Part shown: in pieces, positions 37,802-49,292 of the stretch
Layout of the letters: every line of letters starts with the position of its first letter
How positions within the stretch are numbered: position 1 is the first letter of the stretch
NCBI GenBank assembly: GCA_949126835.1
Contig: OX421492.1
Span: 39,976,498-40,040,497, forward strand
Direction of reading: 5' to 3'
Length of the DNA: 64,000 nt
From: Anisus vortex
Taxonomy: Eukaryota; Mollusca; Gastropoda; Planorbidae
The notes under the pieces: model-generated
The model's input: the letters and a program-made list of their open reading frames with translations, nothing else
The model's database searches: none
What the model was told of the DNA's origin: nothing
Made by a program: the position numbers and the translations under genes

Positions 37802-39397
37802 CGGGTTTTAAAAAGTATCGTAAAAAGGGCGGTACCGGTGCATAGGGAGCAAGTATCCGGCCCAATAAATAAAACTGTTTTATCTGATAGAATTGCATGA
37901 GGGAGAGTACCGCAATACTTCATAAAGGCCTTCATGACTTCATTTTGTTTTCTTTTTGTGAGAACAAATAAAAAGAAAATAGAAATTGAAATTAAGCTTT
38001 TACAGGACAGGGCCAGTGGCGTAACCACGGAAAACTGCGCCCGTGGCGAGAATGTGGTGTGGGAATTAGCTTGCCCCTCTGTAGAATGTTAGTTTTCATT
38101 TGTTAGTTGTGTAAGACAGGCCTGTGTGTTGAAAATATTGCTTTTCTTCAATTGAAATGTTCATTAATAAAATATTCATTAAATTGTTTGCTACTTTGGT
38201 TTGATAGCCATTTCTTTTTAGCTTCTTTCTAGTTACGATACTGGATAAGAATAATTATTTTTATTTTATTTACATAAATGTATTTTATAATTATAATTTA
38301 CACTAGTTCACAAAATTTGAAGAATCCATATGCTTATGAAAGACTTGTCTTTTAAATCCTGATTTTTTGTCAATAATTGAATAGGCTATTCTTGCTTAAC
38401 AATATAACAGCAGTTAATAAATAGGCTAATGATTCTAAATTTATAAATATTTAAGGAAAGACGGTTGATAGCAAACAGCGAAATGTGTTAATTGTAGACA
38501 AATATTTATCTGTGTCTGCAACCGTGTATTTACATGAAATGAGACAATGAATGTTAACAAAATTAACACATCCCTGTAAAAATTTTAACGTTACCTCATA
38601 CTTTGCACGCCAGTCATAAAGAGACATCTCAGTTTAGCTGTAGGCCGAAACTTCTTTACAAATCCCACGCCTACCTTAAGGTATGTCTAATGTGCTTTTG
38701 CATATTGTGTTGCCATGATATAATATGAAGATCTTGGCCCCCGCTTGACATTCCTAAGGTCCTGTATTTAATGTTACAAAATTATTTTTTTTTTTAAAGA
38801 ATAGTTTACAGTGCAAACTGAGTATGTGATTTCAGATATTCACATTGAAAATGTCCCTCCCCTCCCCCCCCCCCCCCACACACTTTATTTCAAATAAATT
38901 GAACCTGCATTAAAATTATTTTGTCCATAATGATAGAATAGATATAACCAGGTTGTCTCTGAATTATTTCTAAAAAATAAATAAATAGGCATAGGTATTA
39001 TATGATCGGTGGCTACAATAGACAATAGGGTATAGCCTATTGTCACGGTAGGCCTACAGCCTACAAGGTCAATAATTAATAATTCATTCATCATCATCAT
39101 CAATCCCATGACCGTTGTGGTCGTGTGGGGGAAGGGGGGGGCGAATTGACACCTCAGCAGTCGACTTTTTCCACTTTTGCCTATCTTAAGCGGTTGTAAA
39201 TAGTTGAGTCAACTGCAGCCCTGTCCAATACTTTACATTGTCGAACCAGCATCTCCGCTGACGGCCTCTCCGACGTCCACCTTCTAGTACTTCTACCGTG
39301 CCATGGAGGATTGTTTTGGCAGGGTATTATGCCGCAACACATGACCGAGCCATTAACTCATTAATCCATCTTTAGTAAGCATTTTGTATAGTCACTT

Positions 39398-40074
39398 TCT
39401 AGGTTCCACTGCATTGAGTAAGGTAAGATATACCGGTAGTGATATAGCTGTGAATGCTAGGTTCCACTGCATTGAGTAAGGTAAGATATACGGGTAGTGA
39501 TATAGCTGTGAATGCTAGGTTCCACTGCATTGAGTAAGGTAAGATATACTGATATAGCTGTGAATGCTAGGTTCCACTACATTGAGTAAGGTAAGATATA
39601 CTGATATAGCTGTGAATGCTAGGTTCCACTGCATTGAGTAAGGTAAGATATACTGATATAGCTGTGAATGCTAGGTTCCACTACATTGAGTAAGGTAAGA
39701 TATACCGGTAGTGATATAGATGTGAATGCTAGGTTCCACTGCATTGAGTAAGGTAAGATATACTGATATAGCTGTGAATGCTAGGTTCCACTGCATTGAG
39801 TAAGGTAAGATATACTGATATAGCTGTGAATGCTAGGTTTCACTACATTGAGTAAGGTAAGATATACCGGTAGTGATATAGATGTGAATGCTAGGTTCCA
39901 CTGCATTGAGTAAGGTAAGATATACGGGTAGTGATATAGCTGTGAATGCTAGGTTCCACTGCATTGAGTAAGGTAAGATATACGGGTAGTGATATAGCTG
40001 TGAATGCTAGGTTCCACTACATTGAGTAAGGTAAGATATACCGGTAGTGATATAGATGTGAATGCTAGGTTCCA
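39398..40074. repeat. 58/52-bp minisatellite, about 12 copies (duplication copy 2)
   Basis: Same array as 34131-34868 with one 58-bp unit fewer at the right end. The order of long and short units is otherwise preserved, so the array existed before the duplication. Confidence 0.95.
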
Positions 40075-40341
40075 CTATACGAAATATAGGCTATCTTAAT
40101 CGCAATGAAAGATCTAATTTTACTCAGGACACTAGGGATTGGTGTAATTCTATCTAATAAACGTGTAGGCCTATCTTTCTCAATGAAAAGATCATCTTTG
40201 CAACGAATTGGGCCGATCCAGTCCCTTTTTTTCTTTCGTTACACAGGTTTGTATTTTATATATGCATATTTTCGCCCAGAAAATTAACTACAGACTACAT
40301 AAAATACCTAGAACGTCATTTTATTTAATCCAAGTATGCGC

Positions 40342-41958
40342 TTTTGTTGTTGTAATAAATACGTTTGAAAGGAAATATAAACACCATCTTAGAATTTGAG
40401 AAGCCCGTTGCAATATAGTTCCTGTCGGTGTTAGCAGACCTAAGTTTAGAAAACGCCGATATAAATCTTGTCACTTACTTGTCGTTTCAGACTTGCCAAC
40501 TTTGATTTTGTTTTCTTCAGAGACCTGAAGTTTGCTAAAAGCTTTAAAGCAGCAATCTTAATTTCCTTCTGTGAAGCCTTTGGGGTGATATTTTATTTAT
40601 TGATTTAGTTCGTGTTCTTCCAATACTTAGTACCAGATTTTTCTTTTTGAATGAAACACGTAGATCTGTGTATTGAATAAAGAGACTAGGCATTTTATTT
40701 TATAGAAAGCTTTCACTGAACATTAAAAGTATTGAGTTTGTAGGCCTATAAAGAAAATTCCGACTAAAAATGTAAATTTGAATAGAACCACATTTTAAAG
40801 GAATGAAGGTTTTATTGTTATTTATTAAAATGTTTTAAATGCTTACAAGTTTACTTATAAAAGCAAATAAAGGATGTGTTACAGTTTGTGGCGAAGCTCT
40901 TTCTTCCTAGTTTTTGTTTTCCTGTTAAACTTTAAGGGTAGATAATTTTATACAAGATTCCGAAGTAGCAAAAATAACTGAAACATGTCTTGTTTAAAAT
41001 TCATATTTTTTTTAAATTATCGTACAATAATAGCATGTCGATTTTGGTCAAATGTAAAAAGAAAGAAAACAAAGAGAACTCGTGAATCAGTGAAATTCAA
41101 AAGATTTTTTTTATTTTATGGAAAGAAAATAAATGTATGTAAATTAAATAGAATTTAGAAGTATGCTAGAGCATTTAATAACAGGGAATTACCAAAGCAA
41201 AGTTTTTTTATTATTCCATTTAAATCATAAAGTTTAAATATACATTTTTAGTCATTTTCAATGCTTTAGTTTACATATAATCATCAGTAACAAATAATAA
41301 ACCGGTCAATGTAATCAATATGAGTATGTGATAAGACATGAATATCACTGCACTTAATCAGATTGTTTCTATGCTTTCAAGTATGGTATAACAAAAAAGG
41401 TCTTGATATGTTAATATTATAGAACCAGTGAGAAATATCAAACTATATTCCAATTCTTGTTGAACTAAAAGACTGATCATTCCTGGAAATGGGTGTCACA
41501 AGAAATTTTTCCAAGGGAGGCTACTTCTATAGTTAACTATACGAAAGGGGCAGGGATTAAATGTAACATTTAAATAATATATTTATTGCAATAAAATTAA
41601 TTTCAGAAAGAGATGGTATGTGAGGGAGCAAGTCTTGTAGACATCCATGTTCCATGTTCATACAAATAAACTGAATGTTTAAAGTAGAAGTTAGAAGCAG
41701 AGTGAATAAAACATACTAGAACATGTATAAATATATCACATGAAATGTTGCATTAAATGAAACAATATTTAAATCTTAAACTTGAAACTAAATGCATTTC
41801 TTACTATAAATTTTATAAGAGAGTAAAATGAATGAGAAAATTATATATCAAAAATAAATTTGGGTTGCAATTAAAAAATTAGTATTAATATATTGAAACA
41901 CATTTAATATTTGATATCACAACAAACTGATAGTCTTTTTATTTAGCAGTAACACCAC
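40342..41958. other. Intergenic / 3' flank of TRIM-like gene B
   Basis: AT-rich unique sequence between the duplication and gene B. On the minus strand an AATAAA signal (41943-41938) lies only 16 bp after the gene B stop, and others follow (for example near 41220), so the 3' UTR may be very short or up to about 1 kb. No other features were seen. Confidence 0.5.
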
Positions 41959-44900
41959 TCAAGAATGGAAGATGATGTCTCCCAAGTTGACTATTTGCTG
42001 TTTTATTGAATTTTCTATACGACTACTGAATTGAAATGTCACGGCAAATCCTTGAGTGGAATTTAAAGGAATTTTAACTTTCCTAGATAAGACATCTTGA
42101 GCAGACTTGTGCCCTGTGAAGATCAAACTTATATCTTTATCTTCTTTAGCATGCTCAAGATCAGAAAATTCAGCGTTTAATTCGGTCTCTCTCTCCATAA
42201 GAACTCTCATGTGTCCATCTAGAATTTCCCGTTTCCTTTCTATTTCTGCATCAGCGATATCATAGAGTTCCCGCTCTCTCTCATCTAGCACCAAACGTAT
42301 GCTGTCAAACACTTGTCGAATCTGGCTTGTCAGATCCCGCTGAATCACATCTATGTCTTCTTGGGCACTCTCCAGTGCTTCACGTTTTTCAGCTAGACCG
42401 GCTTTTTCTGATTTGATTTCTTCTAAAGTCTCTTCCACAATGGGGGCATACTTCTCCATGGCTTCATCCACATTAACCACCACATGCCCTTTTGACTCTT
42501 TATGGTCAATGACCGTGCAGTCACAACACACTGGCATTATGCACGGCTCGCAGAAAAAGTTTAGAGGCTGCATTTGGTGTTTTGTGCAGTACTGGACCTC
42601 ATGTTTGTTGGTCTGGCTGACAAAACAGAGGAGTTCCATAATGGTGTGATCATTTGGAAGGCGCCTCAGCTCTGGCTCCGAGATGAGAACCCCTTCACGA
42701 CAAGTTGGGCAAAGGATTTTGACTGTCATAGGCAAGGCTCTGAACACACCGGTCAGAGACTGTCGGAACTCCCCTTCCACCCTGTACATTTGATACAAAC
42801 AATCCATGCAAAACGTGTGGTGGCAATGAAGCATTTTGGGCAGTTTATCAATCTCATTGTACATCTCTCGGCATATCAAACATTTGAGAAAAGTTTCTTC
42901 AAATCTCTCCTCATCAAAAATAAGATTGCGTCTTCTCTGTTTTTCTGATTCTGAAAGCTGGATACTGCTGTAACTGCCTTTAGAATCTTCGGTTTCATCT
43001 GGAACAAACAAACAAACAAAAGAATGAAAATGAAAAACTACTTGCTTTGATAAAAAGGCAAGAGCTAAGAATGTTTTGAATATGTATGAATGTATGTCTA
43101 TGTAAGTTTAGATATATTTGTTTACCTATTCATATATGTGTGTGTTGTATAGAAATGTGTGTGTATAGATCACTGATCTATAAAAAGAATGGATTAGGCA
43201 CGGAAGTAACATTCTTGAAGACAAAATAAATAGGCTTTTACGTGACTTTCACTTATCTATAAAATTATATTTCATAAACAATGACCTGTAAATACATTTC
43301 AAGTGAATTAGACTTCCTTTTTATAGTATGGATTTGTTCTAATCATAAGTGGTTTATTCTTATAACTCGCTTATGTAGATAAGTGAATTGTGGGAAATGG
43401 AAATTCATTTTGGCTTCCATTTGCGCATACACATTTAATATGGAGGCGCTATCCATTCTTTTATAGATCAGTGGTGTAGATAGCCAACCAAATTAACTTC
43501 TAATAGGGCAACATTATGAAGTAAAAATAGTAGCCCCATTTTTTGTAAAACCATTATTTTACCAAATGTAATAGTTAAGTAACCAGATACAAAAATCTTT
43601 TTGGCCTCAGGATATTGTGAAAATATTTTTTTAAATTATAAATAAAATATATTTATACTAAACATTTGCCAAAGAGTTTTAAAATATTGTCACCGAAAGA
43701 ACTGGATTTTTGTAAAACTCATTTAACTTTTTATGCTTCTAATTGATTTTGCATTATACTCTATAATTTGGAGGTATCCCATTTTTTTTATGTTTTACTT
43801 TCTGTCTTTTTGGTAGGAAAAAGTCTACGCATTTTTGTGTGGTAAGTTAGCCTACTGACTAAAATCATGGACACACAAAACAATACTCTAAATAAAATTA
43901 AATGTTAAGGATAAAAACTGGAACAACCTATTTTACTTTACATATATATAAAAAAAAAAAACAAAGATAATTTACATGTCAAGATAATAATAGTTTAAAA
44001 CATAGTTTAAAAGATTTAAAATTAAAACCAATAATAAAAGTATGTCTTTTCCTTTTACAAAAGAAGAATGAATTGTTAAAGTCACTGGTTTAGTATAAGC
44101 TTGTAATAAAATATGATTGTAAAACTGATGCATAAACTTGATGAAGGAGGTAAATTAAAAAAACAACTTTATGTGTAGTATTTATAATTATATTTGAACT
44201 ATTTCACTTAATTACTTGCACAATAGAATTAATGCTACTATTGAACACCACCACACATAAATCAAACAACTCACTGCTATCCAATGATTGGTCAAATCTG
44301 TCACCTATTATGTTTTCACTTTCACTACTATTCACTGATTGGTCAAATCTGTCACCAGCTATATTTTCACCTTCACTTCTATTCAATGATTGGTCAAATC
44401 TGTCACCTGTTATGCTTTCACCTTCACTAGCACTTGACCAGCTATCATCTTTTTCATCATCCAAATGTACTGATATGCTTGACTTGGTTTGACCCATTGT
44501 AAACTCATGAATTCTTTCTATTTAGTCACGGAGATGTTGACCAAAAAAACAACACACAACTTATCTACATATTCTATTCACAACGTTAAAAGGAGTTTAA
44601 ATAGTTTCCTCAGAGAGCCTGTGTGTTGTCTTTTTATCAAATTCATGTATTGTTTGAATGGTTATACAAGAGTCCTTTCACTAATAAACGATGACACAAA
44701 GGCCATAATATGGAGGTATGTAACTGTAATAAGTGAAAGTAACAGCATCCAAATGTCATTCGGTCCACATCCTATAGGTCTACACAGCATGAAGTAAAAT
44801 CTGACATTTAGGAAAGAACTTTGTGGCGCAATAGCTCTGTCCGAACTCAACATGGGATGGGAGGAGACGAAACTTTGATTGGTTCAAACTCTAGCAGGTA

Positions 44901-46941
44901 GATCAAGTTTGTACAAATTTAGTTGACTTCCAAACAGGAAGCAGTAGAGATGGATAACAGGTTGTTCTAGACATAAGTTCTTAGAACAACATACAGTCTT
45001 GCACAAACATCTGTTTTCTCTTTACATTTTAACCTTTGATCACACTTTGTTATGTTCTGTCTGACTAATCTAAAGTAGTAAATAGTACTAGGTGTTGAGT
45101 ACATATGCGAAGTTAACATTAGATTATGTTGTTTAGTAACTAGCATCTATGGGAAGTTAACAGACTTTATACTATGTAACTAACATCTAGATAGTCATAA
45201 ATGTATTTGGCAGGTTTACCTTTTTTAGCATCGATTTGAAACTGTCGAAGTTTCTCTTCTAGTCTCAAATTTTCATCACCCATGTTGGTCTCTTCTACTC
45301 TGTCCCTGTTGTTGTGGTTGTTGGTGTGGCTGCTAGAGTGTGGATCTGTGGTTGCCGCGGTCGTCTGTATCTCCACTAACTCGGTACTTTCGTGGGTGTG
45401 GTCAGGGGCGACTACCAGGGATTCAATGTGGTCGGGCGTGTTGTGTGGGTCGGTTTGATGTTCCTCGGGAAATTGAGTCACTTCGTCATTTGAGACAGTT
45501 TCACCGGTGTCCGAAAAAGGACCGACGCTGAACTGGGCTTGGCTGTTGCTGTTGGAATCTAAATCTGCAGTACCACTAACGTTGTGGTCTAACTGTGTGG
45601 TTGGAGTAGTATCACCCTGACCAGAGTCCCTTGGGCTTAAGGTGAAAGATGATAAAGAAGTTTCAGATGCGATGGACTCTTCAAACTGTAAAAAAAAAAT
45701 AATGGAAACATTATATAACATACACTTAGGTACTTGTTATTGTTGAATATTCATTATTTGTGTTTGTCTCAATCACTGGCAAAATTGTTATCAAGTCTCA
45801 CGCTGTGGGAGAAAATAAAAACCAAAGGGCAAAGAGTAAAGTAGTAATAATACATAGGGCATTAAACTAATTTAGAAATACAACCCAATAATAACATGTT
45901 GCTATGCTCAGATAAACATAAGGAAAAAAAAACACTTTTCTTAACCCTTTTGCAAGAACAAATGCATATAAGTAGCAATCGGGCATGGAATGGGTTGCCT
46001 GAACAAACCAGGAAAACTAATAACTTAACATCATTTAAAACACTAATAAAAATGCAAGAAAAACTTGGACCACGGATGAGCGTTAGACGCAATAATCTTC
46101 TTTATCGAATGAGCACCTGTAACATATAAAATAATATAATTTATAGTACTATTAGCAAGCAGTCAGTAATAAGTAAGTAAAGTATCCTTCGGACCTAATT
46201 GATAAAGCAGTTAGTGGTGGGGTTCGGATTAAAGATCAAACTAATTTTTAACTAAATAGATGTCTGGCACTAAAACAAAACAAAAATTTTAAGCCAATAT
46301 AGTTCACTATAGTTAGGTAGCAGCTTAGGGGTTGGAATTTTGAATAATTTAGTACATTATTAAAAGCCCTAAAAAACATACTTAATTTTTTTTTAACTTT
46401 GAAGTTGTGTGATTAAGATCAAAGAAACAAGGTGTTATTCTAAAGAGCCCAGTCTACCTGTGTGACTCATCAGTCCCAGTAAATACAGGGATGTAATTTG
46501 AGACTGACTTGCCACTTAGGTGACTAGTTAAATATCACGTGACCTTTGTAGTTTAACAAGACACGCTGTTACATGTAAAACCTACATGGAGAAAGGAAAT
46601 ATTTTTCCAAAAGAGAGAGATAGATGGATGACGTAATAGAAAATAAATTTAAAAAAGAGTAATCAAAACATTAAAATATAGTTTATAGAAATAATAGCCC
46701 AGTAGAGTTCTCTATAAGCGTATATGTAAACCGGCTTAGAAACATCGATTATAGTAAGTTAATCACATTGACATAATTGGTCCAAATCAAAACAACACAA
46801 TACATATTTATGACAAAGAGAAAACAACATATTTTGTTCTTTTCTTTTCCATAAATGTTTTACTCATACCTCTGAAAACAGAGTTGTGTTTTCTTCTTGC
46901 ATGAAGACCATGGCAGTCATCGGAGTACAATTTGTGGTCAT
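41959..46941 (-). CDS. TRIM-like gene B: RING/B-box/coiled-coil protein with N-terminal extension, probable E3 ubiquitin ligase
   Basis: Minus-strand exons: 46941-46870 (24 codons, starts MTTNCTPM, GTATGA donor), 45685-45220 (155 codons plus 1 nt, GTAAAC donor), 42998-41959 (RING exon). Joined without the cassette exon they give 525 residues. Residues 25-179 are a low-complexity Ser/Thr/Asp/His-rich extension ending in a charged helix (ENLRLEEKLRQFQIDAKK). A C3HC4 RING lies at about 219-279 (C-x2-C-x15-C-x-H-x2-C-x2-C-x29-C-x2-C). A B-box 2 lies at about 317-351 with the same spacing as gene A and the shared core CTVIDHKES. A coiled coil follows to about 480, then a short tail with GFAVTF and INLGDI-like segments matching gene A. 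No SPRY domain. The phase-1 intron before the RING exon is also in gene A. Predicted cytoplasmic or nuclear E3 ligase; substrate unknown. It is a paralogue of gene A in the same orientation about 17 kb away. Confidence 0.85.
43171..43473. mobile_element. MITE with 23-24 bp inverted ends, in TRIM-like gene B intron
   Basis: CACTGATCTATAAAAAGAAT at 43171 continues into GGAT. The right end, ATCCATTCTTTTATAGATCA plus GTG, finishing at 43473, is its complement except for one A. The ends give a 303-bp element without coding capacity. Flanks read GTGTATAGAT and GTGTAGATAG, so the target duplication is uncertain. A Tc1/mariner or related origin is a guess. Confidence 0.75.
44275..44517 (-). CDS. Candidate cassette or alternative first exon of TRIM-like gene B
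   Basis: A 243-nt minus-strand segment ending in a strong AGCA/GTGAGT donor and beginning after a TAAATAG acceptor-like site. It starts and ends in phase 1, so it could be inserted between the 155-codon exon and the RING exon without a frameshift, adding 81 codons. It encodes MGQTKSS (a possible N-myristoylation start if used as a first exon, ATG at 44497), an acidic patch, then three 17-residue repeats sharing GDRFDQS. The acceptor's pyrimidine tract is poor, so an alternative promoter with ATG at 44497 is equally possible. Confidence 0.5.
45846..46085 (+). pseudogene. LINE 3'-end fragment in TRIM-like gene B intron 1
   Basis: The plus strand encodes NRAWNGLPEQTRKTNNLTSF followed by KTLIK. 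This is the W-N-x-L-P ... F-K motif that ends many Jockey/CR1/L2-type polymerases. It is opposite in orientation to gene B. The 5' part is missing, so it is a short dead remnant. Confidence 0.6.
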
Positions 46942-48120
46942 TGTTAAAAATAAATAAATACTTTTAAACTAATGTTCTTGTCTAAACTTTATGAAGTCAC
47001 TATCGAAGTGACTTGCAAGATAATATACTCTCGTGATAAGTATAATTTACCATTGATTTATAGACTTATTATCCTGATCTTAACCTGATAAAATGAACGA
47101 AGTGGAAACAGTATTTGGAAATAGGCTAATTATTATAAATAACAAAGTCTATAACAACACATACTATTTAAGCTCAGCAGTCATATAGCCTACGCGAAGC
47201 CTGTAATAAAGTTTAACCTATCTTAACAAAGCAATAATTGTACACATAAATATAGCATTGCGTTTAAAAGTTATAATTTCAAGAATTCCAACATGAACAA
47301 AGATTTAGAAGACGTGCAGTAAAACGTGAACCGGTATTATTCGATCACAAAATGTATTTGTCACATAGATAACACAAAATGTATTTGTCACATAGACACA
47401 TAGATAACTTTGTATTAGACTCTAAGTTTGTAGTGCCAAGCAAGAGATGAACATTTGTGTACTGTAAACTTGACAAGAAACCGACAGCCTGAACTTTAAT
47501 TAACTGTAACCCTGACTGTGTCCCACAAAGAACATCACCACTATTTCTAACGTCACTGAATGTTACAAGCAGAACATCACCACTATTTCTAACGTCACTG
47601 AATGTTACAAGATGAGCCCATTCTAAAACACACACTGAACACACACTAATGGAAAGAGAGAAAATAAAACCTGTGTAGCAAACCAGGTGATCTTTAAATA
47701 GAAACTAACAATTCAAACTGACATATACATAGTCCCCCCCGTCCCCCCTACTTAACTTGTTCCCACGAGAAGGCTAGCAGTTCGTTCTTGTGATATAGAA
47801 ATGTGTATGTTTTGTTTCCAACTGAGATTATTTCCCCTTCAATTGAGTCAAATAACACTAACACAAAAAACCGGTGGAAGTCATTCATGCGTTAATAATC
47901 AAACCCTGTCAGGGATAGGCAGTAGGTATAGGAAAAATCACAGTATGTGTCAATGCGTCATAGTGATTCATTCAAAATTTGACATATTAAAATGTAGACC
48001 TAGTGGCTTCAAAGTATCCATTTGTGTGTGAATGGCTTAGCCAAGTTTTGATTTCCTTTTAACACCCTTCACACTTTCGGGGTGTCCTAAAGGTTAGACT
48101 TGATGCTCCGCTGATCACTA
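46942..48120. other. 5' flank of TRIM-like gene B
   Basis: AT-rich, no coding exon recognised. It includes a 42-bp sequence present twice in tandem (47530-47571 and 47572-47611; unit GAACATCACCACTATTTCTA plus 22 bp) and a C-rich patch near 47730. The promoter of gene B is probably here but cannot be pinpointed. Confidence 0.5.
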
Positions 48121-49292
48121 GGATCCACGATTTACCGCGGCCGCGGAATTTCACGCCGCGGAATATAGATCTAGTTGTTTTTTATAAACCAACTTTTTTC
48201 GAGGTAAAGCACCACGCCGCGAAATTAAGCTAAATACCAAGGAAAAAATCAAATGTAAATACAATTGACTGGATAAAAAACTAACCCATAAAAACTAAGT
48301 TTTTATTATACTCCCTAACTTTGTAAACTACGTTTATATTTGATTTATATTTTGATAGATTAAAATAAATATAAGTGATATCATACCTTATGAATTTCCA
48401 CACTAAAATTTTGCGTATCCTTTTTTTTTCTACCTGTGGCCCCCCCCCCCCTTTGTTTCGGCTACATTGTGTCGTTTACATTCTATTTATTTCGTAAAAA
48501 CGAACATATCCGAAAATTTTATTTACTTCCGTCTCTTCCGGTAGAGACAGCCATGTTTGACGTAAAATATTTTCCTCGATTCCCAAATTGGTCGAATGAA
48601 TTCGTGACTATTCCAAACGCTATGATGCTGAAAATTTGAGACTGTATTGTTAGTCGGGACAAGTCAGCTGGCCAAGTTTCAGCTCGATTGGACGACGGGA
48701 AGTGGTCAAAAAATTGATGCAAAGTTTTGCAAGCAACCAGACAAGCAGACAATCGGACAGACAGTGCAAGATAATAGAAAAGAGTAAAATAAGAAAGTCT
48801 ATAACATAAGATAAGAAAGAGAAAAGGAAGCAGAAAACATCATTTCATCAAACAAACCAACAATCTCGTGAAGTAATTTCAGCTGACATAGAGTCTTAGA
48901 GGACAGACTGCCTCGCTTAGCTGCTATTGCTTCTGGTGATGTGAAACATTCTCAAACTATCCTACTGCGATATTCTATGTCATAATAAAACTTACGAGAT
49001 TTACAGTATCGTTTTTTCAACAGTGAATTAAAAAATAATATTGTTATTTGATAGTATGTTGAGAACAATAATAAGCCTACGTATGTTTCAATCGTTTGCC
49101 TAAATCAGATCTCTGCATTCAAATTATGCGGACTTGAACGCTTTGATTAAAAAAAGGCATTTAATTTGTTTGAGTTAAGTGTTAAGTATAGTCTTATACT
49201 TGTGGCGGTGTGATATTGCATTTGCCGCAACGTGGAATTAGAAAAGGCTTGCCGCGGAATAATATTTTTTTTGCTGCCTTAAATCGTGGGCC
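48121..49292. mobile_element. CpG-rich-ended DNA element containing a MITE 4-related segment
   Basis: The left end GGATCCACGATTTACCGCGG and the complement of the right end, GGCCCACGATTTAAGGCAGC, are imperfect inverted repeats. CCGCGG words are repeated near both ends. Interior positions about 48453-48540 match, in inverse orientation, the right subterminal part of the TTAA element at 12901-13919, so one element is nested in another or a family shares this module. No transposase. Confidence 0.5.

Larger units (their letters stand above)
35133..40341. repeat. Segmental tandem duplication, copy 2 (5209 bp)
   Basis: Second copy of the 29886-35132 unit, same orientation and directly adjacent. After 40341 the sequence becomes unique (GTTGTTGTAATAAA). 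The offset to copy 1 changes from 5248 to 5267 inside the 19-bp array and to 5209 after the 58-bp array, which locates the length differences in those two arrays. Very high identity implies a recent event, or two haplotypes placed in tandem by the assembler. Confidence 0.95.

Noticed and set aside
29811..40399. Pairs of identical short frames in both duplication copies
   Set aside because: Identity comes from the DNA duplication. The frames are low complexity, lack motifs and partly cross the minisatellites.
42353..42948. Two plus-strand frames of about 100-124 codons
   Set aside because: Antisense to the well-supported RING, B-box and coiled-coil exon of gene B.
44232..44492. Plus-strand 86-codon repetitive frame
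   Set aside because: Antisense of the GDRFDQS repeat exon; openness follows from the 51-bp period.
47345..47644. 99-codon minus-strand frame with an internal duplication
   Set aside because: The repeat is a simple 42-bp tandem duplication; no motif, no start context, AT-rich flanks.
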